Source of the DNA: Antedon mediterranea
Lineage: Eukaryota; Echinodermata; Crinoidea; Comatulida; Antedonidae
DNA: 64,000 nt
Direction of reading: 5' to 3'
NCBI RefSeq assembly: GCF_964355755.1
Contig: NC_092678.1
Coordinates: forward strand, 11,816,922 to 11,880,921
Of this stretch, positions 50,501 to 62,500 are shown in pieces. The position numbers were made by a program, and so were the translations under genes. How positions within the stretch are numbered: position 1 is the stretch's first letter; each line of letters starts with the position of its first letter. Below the pieces are notes generated by a model that saw only the letters and a list, made by a program, of their open reading frames with translations, was not told where the DNA came from and ran no database searches.

Positions 50501-53500
50501 AGAAAATCTGCTAAAACTAATTCAGTTCCTTTCTTATAACCAATTTGGAAAATGTATCCGGACAATCGTAATATTAGTTTCTGTAAACGGGGTGTACATG
50601 GCTGATCTTTTGAATTCCAAATTTGTACAATTGCTGAGTGGTCTACGAATGCATCAAATTCGCAACCCTTTAGTAAATGTCGAAATGCTGAAACGTTAAT
50701 GTAAAGTCCAAATAACTCTAATTCTGTGACGCTATATCGTTGACAGGCTTGTGGTAAGATTTTGGAATAATAACCTATTATGTGTTCTTTACCGTTTACT
50801 GTTTGTGTTAAATATGAACCTGTTGCGGTTCTTGAAGTGTCGCTATATAGCGTAAATCTACCTTCTTTTCTAGGCATTTGAAGAGTTGGTGGTTTAACCA
50901 TTAATTGTTTAATTTCGTCAAATGCTTTCTGGTGGTCAGTAGACCAAACAAATTTTCGGCGTTTACTCGCGAGTGTATGTAACGGACGTAAAATTGATTG
51001 TATTTGAGGGAAAAAATGGGATACATAATTTACTGCACCAATAAATCGTTTAGTTTCTTTATGGGTTCGTGGGACTGGCAAATTTCGGATAGCTGCACAC
51101 CTGTCGCCTAATGGTGTGATACATGCGTGTCCTGAAGAATTAATCAGGATGGTGTGTCCCATATATTGCACTTTTATTCTTGAATAACTTACATTTCTTT
51201 GGACAAATTCTAAAACCATTTAATTGTAGGGCTTGTAAAACGGAAACAAGGTGCTGCTTATGAGCAAATTTGTCTTGGCTAAATAAAATAATATCATCAT
51301 GATGGGCGATACAGAATTCTCTAGAATTTGGGATTTCATTTAAAATTTGGTCAATCTTTGCTTGAAATATACCTGGCGAAACGTTTAATCCTTGTGCTAA
51401 TCTCTTATAATAATAATGCTTTCCACCATGATATGAAGCTATACCTGTGTATTGTTGGGCATGTTCGGCTAATGGTACACAGTGGAACGCTGATTTCAAA
51501 TCAATTACGCTAAGAATCTGTGCATTAGCGTTACCTATTGTTTTCAAAGTTTCGGCTAATAATGGGAATGGGTGATTAATACGTTTTATCCTGGAATTTA
51601 GATAGCGAAAGTCTGTGACAACTCTTTTGTCTTTTGAATTTTTCTTTGAAACAAGAAGGACAGGGGAAGTATACGATTGGTGTCCTACTGCTAAGATTCC
51701 TAGTTTGACTAATTTGTTCAATTCGGCCTCAATAACATTTTTGTCTTTGTCTGTCGCGAAGTATGGTCGAATAAAAAATGGTTCATCGTTAGAGAGGTGT
51801 ATGTCAGCTTTGAAGTTTTGGCAGCTAGATAGTCCACCATAAAGTGAAAATGCGTTTCTGTTTTGTTGTAAGGTTTTATACAAATCTTCTTTTTCTCTAT
51901 GTGTTAAAACGCTGTCTGTTAAATCAACTTGTTTTCTAATTATTTCTTCCTCGGTTAAAGTTAGCAATGGGTCTGTACGTTCTAAATGTGGGTACTTGTT
52001 TGCGTTGTCATTGGTCAACTTTATTCTATCAATTGGTAGGTCGTTAGTAACTGTTACAAGGTTGGTTAAGTGAAGGCTCGCGATAGGTTGATGTGTATTT
52101 AGAGATACGTTTCTGTTTGTGTTGTTAGTGATATCAATGTTGGTTTCTCCTCTATGTAATTTTACTAACATATCTGATGGACAAAGTTTTGAAATATGGG
52201 TGGTTGCATGTAGAACAACATCAGAATTGCGTACAAAGGCGGGAACCCTTCCTTTTAATTTAACTGTTCTAGTATCACCGGGTTTAAGAAAAATCTTGTG
52301 GACGGGACGAAAGCTAAAAATCTTTGGTCTAATGCGAAAGGTGTTTTCCTTAAAATTTAAAGTACCGTCGAGTTCAGACAATGTTTCGGTTCCAAGTATC
52401 AGGTCAATACCTGTCAAATTTTTAACAATTAACGCTGAAATTTTAAATTTGTGTCCTTGGATAAATAATTCAAATTGCACTAAGTGGTTGGCATATAAGA
52501 AGTCACCGTTACCTAATCGAAATTTAGTTGTGTTCACTTTAACTGGCTTTAAACGCGATAAATAAAGTGAGGAATTAACGTACGATTGTGAGATTATAGT
52601 TCTAGTTGAACCACTGTCAAATAAAGTTAAAACATTTCTACCATCTGGTAAATTTCCTTTAACGTAATTTCTGTCGTTAAGTAACAAATCAATATTATCT
52701 GAATTCCCTAAGTATTTTGCCTTAAAATTGTCGTATTTAGTATGGGGGGCCAGATTATAGGCGGCATCTAGTCCCCTTTTTAAAAATCCTGCTGGTGGCT
52801 AGGGTAGTAATTGTTTGACTGTTGGTATGGGTATGGCGGGGGATAATTTCCGTAAGAGGGGTTTTGTTGTCGGCAGTGCCTTGCTATGTGGCCTGGTTTC
52901 CCGCAGTAATAACAGGTTGGGGGAGGTTGTCTATATCTTGGGGTCGGTGGGGTCTGGAATCGGGGTTTGTATGGGCTTGGGCTTCGGTTTCGTCTTGGGA
53001 TATAATTTCGGGTGGGGGAACGTGAGCGTCGAGTATCATCATTAAGGGATCGTTTTGTTGTGGCTATATCTAACTTAAGAGAATTTATCTCATGTTGGAG
53101 CGATTCGAGACTATTATCTGTTTCCTTATTGATATTGAATGAAACTTCCCGTGTGGAATCATCTACGGAAAGGTCAAGGTAATTTTGTGTGCTATTTACG
53201 ATATTGTCAATAGTGGCATCGATTGGGGTGGACATGGCTACAGCTGCTCTACATTTTGGTGGAAGGGTCGAAATAAATTTATTCTTTATCTGCTGGTCAG
53301 CGTATCCAATTCTGTCTGCGGCTTGTTTGATTTTGGTTAAGTGCTTTTCGGCGTTGTCGCCAGTGGTGTATGTAATTGAATCGTATTCTCTTATGTGCGC
53401 ATAGATTGATTTGTTTTTACTAAACCTGTTGATGAATTGGGTTTTTAAGGATTCTAGTGAATCGAACTGCTTTCCCTCAATCCAGAGTCTAGCTTGGCCC

Positions 53501-56500
53501 TGAAGGCTACGTTTGAAAATACTTATTACATTAATTAATTGGGCATTGTTTACAGGGTTTTCTAAAGTGTGGGCTTCAAGGTAGTCGGTAAACGATAAGT
53601 AGTGTGCACTACATTGGTCGTGATCGGTTATGGAACCGTCATATCTTTTGGGAAGGAAATCGGTTTGTCTTAGGTGGGGCACGGGATGAGGATTGACGGG
53701 CTCATTTAAAATTACTTCGTTATCAACAACGTCGACCATACTTTATAATATTAATTATTAATCAAATATCAAAAACAATTTAGTGTATATATATGTGTAA
53801 ACTCTCACTTTTTCAATCAAGGTTACAAATCAAAATCAAAATGGTTTTGACTTACCCCAAATGCTTCGGATCCAATTAAAAATGAATTAAAGGAATGCAA
53901 AAAGTGTTCAAAGTGTTTAAATGTTCAAACAATGAATTAAAAAAATGTTAAAAGTGTTCATCAATGTTCAAATTTTCAAACAACGAATTCAAAAAAATGC
54001 GAAAGGTGTTCATCAATGTTCAAAATGGTAAAAAAAAATAAATGTTAAAAAAAAACGATCGAAAAAAAACGGCGTGAAGTTGAAAGTGTCCAAACGAAAC
54101 GGTTCTTGTCTGCTTGCTTCTGTTTTGATTCTTCTTGGGTCTTCCTCGATTATCTTCTTTGTCTTCATCCAATGGTTATAATTTGATAAAATTTCTGCTT
54201 GTCTCGATCTCATTCAAATATAATTTCAGCTTGTCTCGATCTCATTCAAATATAATTTCAGCTTGTCTCGATCTCATTCAAATATAATTTCTGCTTGTCT
54301 CGATCTCATTCAAATATAATTTCAGCTTGTCTTTTGTGTAAAGTAAATTTCTGGTTTTCTCCTTTCAAACAAATATGGTTATTTTTGTCTTCGTCTTCGT
54401 CTTCGTGTCTTGTTAAGTGTTTATTTCTTGTTTTCTCACTCCGTTCCTTATGAAATTTGGGTCTTCCACCATGTAATATAATGTGTTGCGTTGTTGAGGT
54501 ACTAATGAAGACTCTGACTCGCTTGACTGTCGTAACACATTGTTTATTCAGTATAATACTTCAGTACAATATACAACTATAAGTATAGATAAGGAACGGA
54601 CGATCAATGATGCTGTCAGTGAGGTGTGAGGTGCGTAGGTCTGCTTCTGGAGAAGTGGCTGTAAGGTGTGTGCTCCGTGAGGTGGCTGTAAGGTGTGTCT
54701 GGGCCCTTCTGAAACTTGGGAGTATATTGGCTCAGTTCATTTGCATAATGTCACTACGTAATCTGTGAGGGTAACGATTGGTCCTAAGTTGATCCAGGGG
54801 TGTTTAAGTGGGAGTGATTAACGGTATAATAAGGTATTTCTGTGATGGATGACACTGTCAAATCTGTACTTAAATAGTGTCGATCACTCCTGGTTTAACG
54901 ATGGGAAAAGTCACAAAATTAAGCTAAGTGTTTTCTTTAGGGATTCTATTATAAACTAAATGGTCATTAAAACATCTGGACAAACTCTCCTTTGGACTTT
55001 CTGGGTCAAGTTTGTGAACCTATTTGAATTCCGATACAAAGGTCAATTTCTTAAATATAAAAGTATATCATTGTATTACATTATGCTGAACTTGTTATTG
55101 GTGGACACAGCAGAAAATACCAATCAAGCTTATTTTTTGTCTACAAATCACTATTATTTATACTGACAATGTAATATTAGTTTTCAAGTACTATTAGATT
55201 TAAAGCTATCATGGTGTGTGGCAGTACAATATTACAATGTCACTACCACCAACTTACATAACCCAATACCAGATATATTAAAGTTGGTTCCAAATAAAAT
55301 GTATTATAAAACAAAAACAGTAATTGCACAAAAAGGATTTCCAATTTGTGCAAAAAGGAAAAGATCGCTTAAATTAGAAGGAAAAGAATTCCGTAGTATA
55401 CATAGATTGAAAGATAATGATACATAAGCAAAAGGTGCAACATACAAAATACCAACAACCAAAAGTCAATGTGAAGTCAATGAATCATAATAAACAAATC
55501 AAATATATATATATACATATACATATCAGGCAATGAACATTAATTCTAAACCACCCGGTGATATACTGAAATTTAATTAATTAATTTGAAACGATAAAGA
55601 TGAGGAAATCTGTGAGAATGAGAAAAAGTCGCCCCAACCGAGACTCGAACTCGGACCGCCTGCTTGATATGCAGATGTCCTAACCATTAGACCACTGGGG
55701 CTTTCATGGTATTGTTTAAACTCGATTGGATAACGACTCTTTAACATTCTCGGCGTGGTACGGTGGAACAGCACTAGTCCTCAGTTGTACGCACGCGCAC
55801 CAGAGATCAAATTGATACGCCCTCATCTTTCAGTATTTTTATTCACAAGGTGGGATCATATAAGTGTATATGTAATATTTAAGAAGTATTAACTTTTTTT
55901 TGTATAATACCAGGATTGGAAGTTTTAATTCTTGTAATTTTAAGATTTAACATTTTATGCTTTTGATATATGTATAGCGCTTTGAAAGGGCGCCTTATAA
56001 GTATTATTAAAAATTGATAAATAAACATTGTGTGTGCATAAACTTCAGATAAAGGAATTTAACATTTTGAGATAAACTATAGAAAGGTACAGGGTATACA
56101 CAGTTTTGTTCATACACAGTGAAAGGGTTATAAAAGCTTCACACATTGGTTGGTTGTTTGGTTAGAAACACTCTATCCTACCTAATAGGTAATGACTTTC
56201 TTGTGTCTAGGCATCTGACACTGTACCTAAAGACTGATTTTATTGATGAAAAAAAAGAACAATATAATAATAATAATAAAATAAAACATAGCAAGATTTA
56301 AATATAAGCATATACAGTATATTGTATTTTTAATTACTTGTGCACATCTATACAGTGATAATCAATTTTGCAATCAATGACCAGTATTTATTGTTTTATA
56401 TTCTGCAACATTTCCCATTGTTTCCAATATGTAGAAAAAGGAGTGAAAATAAAAGATGATATGCTCACTTTGCCAAAATTTAACGACTCTTCGCCAACTT

Positions 56501-59500
56501 CTGAGAAGGATGGGTTAACAAAAGCATTGTCCTCAGCACTCCTTGTATTAGAAAAATACACTACACCTCCATCAGCATTATTTTTCTATTGATAAAAAAA
56601 ACGTTCATTAAGTATAATAAATTCACTTAATATTTGATCTTTTTCTGGTTACTATAGATGGTCATCAGAAAGTCCATGATGCTGACAGTGAATATCAACA
56701 CAGTGGGCGGTAATGCTGACAGTGAATATCAACACAGTGGGCGGTAATCCTTTCATTCAGTTATATTCTTTATGTGACACAAAAGTAGTTGAATGGTATA
56801 GAGCAGCTGATCACATTAAGGTGGCCTGGTTTGTGGTCTTGGCTGAAGTTGCTGATCACATTAAGGTGGGCTGGTTTGCGACCTTGGCTGAAGTTGCTGA
56901 TCACATTAAGGTGGGCTGGTTTGTGACCTTGGCTGAAGTTGCTGATCACATTAAGGTGGCCTGGTTTGCGACCTTGGCTGAAGTTGCTGATCACATTAAG
57001 GTGGGCTGGTTTGTGGTCTTGGCTGAAGTTGCTGATCACATTAAGGTGGCCTGGTTTGCGACCTTGGCTGAAGTTGCTGATCACATTAAGGTGGGCTGGT
57101 TTGTGACCTTGGCTGAAGTTGCTGATCACATTAAGGTGGGCTGGTTTGTGACCTTGGCTGAAGTTGCTGATCACATTAAGGTGGGCTGGTTTGTGGTCTT
57201 GGCTGAAGTTGCTGATCACATTAAGGTGGCTGGTTTGCGACCTTGGCTGAAGTTGCTGATCACATTAAGGTGGGCTGGTTTGTGACCTTGGCTGAAGTTG
57301 CTGATCACATTAAGGTGGGCTGGTTTGTGACCTTGGCTGAAGTTGCTGATCACATTAAGGATATGTTCAGACTCACGGAGTTACGGTGGAGTTATCTACG
57401 CAAGGCGTACGGTAATCCGTGGCGTTAAAAGTCAAGATGTTCAGACACAACGATTAGCATTCCAAACGTCTTGCGTTTAAAGCGGAAGTTCCGTCATACC
57501 GAAACGGCCGATGGCCAACAGAGCTGAACAACAGAGCTGAGAGTGACACGCGCGAAAGTTTACAACACTAGCTAGGCCTAGCAATATAATACAATGGTAC
57601 CTTCAAATGTAATGGTTTTTTTGCCGATTTTTTTGCAAATCCTTACAGAAGATAGTAATTTCGAACATAATTATTACACGGACAATGACTTTGCCATTAT
57701 TTGTATGATTTTAATTAATTTTGTGAAATCATGTCGCCGACGCCAACTTCGTCAGGAAGAATTTTGCAGTTTAGATGCAATTTCTTTAAAAACAGCCATC
57801 TTGTTGCCGGCGCTAGCTTTCCAATTTCTATCTTGTCTATAAATTCAGGGCTGCCCCATTATGAAATCAAATCAGCCACTTCTGTACTTTTCCATGTAAC
57901 ACGTTTCATTTTAATTCGAATGTTGCTGTTGATCTACTAGCTCGAGGAACAGGCTATATTGTTTTGCTATTAAAAAAAACCTCGCGAATAGACTGCTGCT
58001 AATTGCGGTCGTGTCTTTTCATTGGCTGACGTTGACCGGAGATTGAAATCACTGATGCATCAATGGATTAGCCTTATGAAATCTACCCTCTCCCGCTGGA
58101 GTTATTAACGCCACTGGTGCGGAGTAACAGCTCCCTAACGCTAATCCGCGGCATGGTTCAGACACAAAAATATGTACGCCGCGTACATAACTCCACCGTA
58201 ACTCCGTGAGTCTGAACATACCCTTAGGTGGCCTGGTTTGTGGCCTTGGCTGAAGTTGCTGATCACATTAAGGTGGCCTGGTTTGTGGCCTTGGCTGAAG
58301 TTGCTGCATAAGTGTTTGCATAAAATTACATGGAATATGTGCTCCCTGATGGGACAATTCACACCAAATTTAAATTTGGCAAAATGTTTAGTCTTTTATT
58401 TTCTTCAATATCCTGATATTCACAAGAAACAATAACAAAATTCAATATTAATATTTTTTTATGATTTATTTAAAAAGTGTGTTTACTAAAAATGTTTGCT
58501 CTTTGCCTATTACAAGATGCCTGATAATATAAACAACAAAGCAGAAATATAACAATATAAAATATCATTTATACAAAATATATAGTGTACCAACAGAGCA
58601 TGCATAAGCATAGTATAGACATTACATAGCAAACAATGCTCTTAAAAGAACTTAGGATTTGAAAAATCCATTTTTGGTATAATAAATGACAATATATATA
58701 TATTAAATGACACAAACCTTTTTAAATTTACTGACAGTAAAACCGCCATCTACTTTTTTAAGATGGTTGTATCGCATTACAAGCAGAGATGTGATTCCAA
58801 TCACGCAGATGACGGTAAATGAAATGAGGATGCCAGCAAACAAACGACTACTACTCATGCTGCCGTCAGTCACGCTCTATCAAAAATCCAAATAAATATA
58901 ACAGTTAATATAAAAAACCAATTGTGAATCAATTGTAGACCTATCTTTTATTGTGATTTAGGCAATCTGATTCAAATGACAGGAATCTATTTAGATGTTA
59001 TATAAAACAAATAATGAATGTTTTATATTCGTGTAACGGTACAAACAATGGCATTTGGTGATGATGAAAGGTTATATTTCAACACGGCTGTGCTTCGTAT
59101 AACCTTTTTATTTATAACCTTTCATCATTCTTTGTTGCCATTATTTGTACCATTACACTCATAAACATTCTTTGTATAATAACACACCCACTATTTTTAA
59201 ACTTTTATTCAGTTAATCCGCTGCCGTCGTTTTTAATCAATGCTCAAATCTAGACCATTTAAAAAGGCACCACTTTGATTTTGGCAGTGGAGTACAATTT
59301 AAAATAGATGGTGCAAAATATTTCCAAAAAGCTGCCATGTAATAGAACTATTAGGTAAAACTTTTACTGTGTAATAAAAGTAATATTAAACTAGATTTAA
59401 TTCGTCACTATGACGAATTATAGGTTATATGCATTGATTTAAATAAAGATAATTGATTTTTAAAAGATATATTGATTGATTGATTTTCTCAGAATCTTTA

Positions 59501-62500
59501 ATTATTTATAATATATGATAGGACCTTGCTAACGCGAACACCATAGCCGGTATCACAATCCGATCAAAGATCCATATGCGTATAATGTCATAAACCACAT
59601 TTGTTGTTACATAATAATAAAGACATAAGTTAATTTTTATCTAGATTTCATTATAAATCATGTGTATAATCTATACACTAAGAAATAAATTTGAACAAAC
59701 AATACGGATAATAAAAAAAAAAAATCTTATTTCGTTTCCCAAGGTGAGACTCGATCTCGGTACCTTGAATGCCATAGACACGAGCACAGACCACCGAGCC
59801 GTACACAACTGACTAAAAGTTGTAGAAAAATTCCTCCGTGTATTTACTATGCAGTAACCACTTTGATGCAAATAGATTATTACATACCGAAATGAATTAT
59901 AATTTTTTACTATGATGACATCTTTAAAATGTATACAAATGATGCACTGTCAAACTACATACTTTTAACTTTAATATATGAATTTTTGAAGGAAGAAAGT
60001 TAATGTTAAGTTTGTTATTTTGGCCTAAGAAAATGTCATAATTTGTTTGATTGTCGAAATTATGTTTTTTTAATTTAATATGCAATTAATGATGACTTAA
60101 TCAACTTTTGTTCTCTTAATTTGATAATAAATCATACATATGATACATACACTTCAAGAAAATGAAATAAAAAATAGGTGTTCCCCTGCATTCTGACGAT
60201 ATATATTAATTTTAAAATTTAGCATATTTTCACCATTTTGTTAACTTATACGTGCGTAGCCCGTCACTTTTGACGTGCTCGTATAACGCAATTTCGAGTT
60301 GAAACCTGAATCAAATATGATGATATTATTAAAGAAAGGTTATACAACAGTAATCGGACACAAACAGTGTGCATTAACGTTTGATGCGCAGTGCGCGTGC
60401 AAAAATCTGCGCACTCATGGCAATTTTTTAAACGCCTAAAATTGCCTGAAACGTACTCTAATTTCATCGAAAATAAATTCTGACAATTTTCAACATTTTA
60501 AGCGCGCGTACGCATGCGTTATATGCGCTACGCACGTAATTGTATTGCCATATTATGAAATATGACCTGAAATTTATGAGTACCAAATTTTGTTTAATTG
60601 TGATTCATGCTTGTGAAGATATGATTACAAACGTGATTTCGTAAAATCGCGCGTAGACCGCGTAATTTTTGATTACGCATCGTGAAAATATAACCACATC
60701 GATTCCTGGCCATAAGGAATATACTCTGAAAACTTGACTTAGCTAGATAAAACTGATGCCAAGATAATGCATGGACAAAATAGTGCTAAGGAAAGAATAA
60801 ATAAATAAATAAATAAATAAATAAAGATTTTGACAGAATCAAGAGGTTATATGCATATCATGCATATAACCTAATTAACTAAGGAAATTGGAAAGATATA
60901 CACAGGTGTGTCATACATATACACAGGTGTGTCATACATATACACAGGTGTGTCATACATATACACAGGTGTGTCATACATATACACAGGTGTGTCATAC
61001 ATATACACAGGTGTGTCATGCATATACACAGGTGTGACATGCATATACACAGGTGTGTCATACATATACACAGGTGTGTCATACATATACACAGGTGTGT
61101 CATACATATACACAGGTGTGACATACATATACACAGGTGTGACATGCATATACACAGGTGTGTCATACATATACACAGGTGTGTCATACATATACACAGG
61201 TGTGTCATACATATACACAGGTGTGTCATACATATACACAGGTGTGTCATACATATACACAGGTGTGTCATACATATACACAGGTGTGTCATACATATAC
61301 ACAGGTGTGTCATACATATACACAGGTGTGTCATACATATCAATAAATAACAAATACAAAAAATAACAAATACAAAAAATCATTTTTTTTGTTTTATAAA
61401 ACCACTACTTTTATTCAATTTATCCATCATAAATGCTAGGCCAGGAAGCTAGACCATTTAAAAGGCAGATTAGAGCAGTTTATAGACAGCACACATAATA
61501 ATGTGATGTTCAAACGTGATCAGACAAACATTCTAAACATTTTTACAGAAAGATAAAGTGCATTAGAGCTAGTTATATATCAATTTTCTGTTAGGTTGGT
61601 CCAATTCCAAATGACATGTGATGCGTGTGCTGTTTGGAAACCATTACTGTGACTTTTATGATACTTTGAGCTACATACCGTTTCTGGGTAAGCCTGCGTT
61701 GTTGTTTTAACAGATGTTGTTAGTGGGAGCATTAACACATGCAAGACACCATTTGTTGCTGGAATATCAACCTCTTTTACAATAACATTGTTCACAGTTT
61801 TCTCATCCTAAAAAAAAAATCAATATTTTTTTTTTAAATTTCCTATTCATAAAGATATAAATAAAAATTTTTAACTGTCTTGTTGATTATCAATATATCA
61901 TAACTACTAATAAGATTCTAATACACACAAAATGAAGCTGTATTGCTAAGTCAATACAACTCAAAAACCTCAAATAACAAATAATTACTGTAAATTTTCA
62001 TACAAAGCAAAATGGGTAGACCTACTGTTTTAAAGTTGATATTTAATGTTAGGCCAGAGTATGCATTGACAGTCTGTGTGGCAGCTAGAAGGTCAGAGGT
62101 CAATAAGATGCCAGACACAACATGATTACCATCGTTCAGCTGCTCCTAAAAATGTATTATATCAGTTTTAGAGATTAATAAATGTGTCTCTACTGAAACA
62201 ACTTAACAACCATCACAATGATATTTTATTCAAGAATTTATGCAACTTACTGATTAGTCTAGTTACACAAATATTGAATATGCTTAAGAGCTGAATTGAA
62301 AAAATGTGTTCTCGAATTGAAAGATTTATTGTTAAATAAAAAAATCAATCTTTTAAAAAATGGATACAAAACCTCCATTGTTTGTTTTATAACACACATG
62401 ACTTTTGTAAATTTTATTCACTTAATCTACCGTTTAAATCTTGAATTGATTGTCAAATGCTAACTAAGCAAAATGTTGGACCAGAGCAGAGAAGTTATAA

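Larger units (their letters stand above)
45747..55080 (-). mobile_element. Ty3/Gypsy LTR retrotransposon, 9.3 kb
   Basis: Two 609-bp LTRs, TTAT target duplication, primer-binding and polypurine sites, gag, then protease-RT-RNase H-integrase order (Ty3/Gypsy). It lies in the proposed last intron of the FAS1 gene, same strand as the host gene. Pol has a 1-nt frame break near 51172 and in-frame stops at 48796 and 48706. An RTE fragment is inserted at 47637-48457. Confidence 0.97.

Noticed and set aside
55218-55427. Plus-strand 69-codon frame (ILKLVPNKMYY...)
   Set aside because: No acceptor, partner exon or domain; next to the Gypsy insertion site. Not supported.
56368-56592. Plus-strand frame ending SALFFY followed by AATAAA
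   Set aside because: It overlaps, antisense, a minus-strand exon with better splice sites, matching phase and an NPxF motif.
56713-57428. 190-codon frame of ADHIKVGWFVTLAEV repeats
   Set aside because: A 45-bp minisatellite inside a FAS1 intron, also open on the other strand, with a frame shift in one unit.
60871-61383. Long repetitive frames (MYDTPVY-like, CHTYTQV-like)
   Set aside because: A 21-bp minisatellite with a codon-multiple period; both strands open at once.
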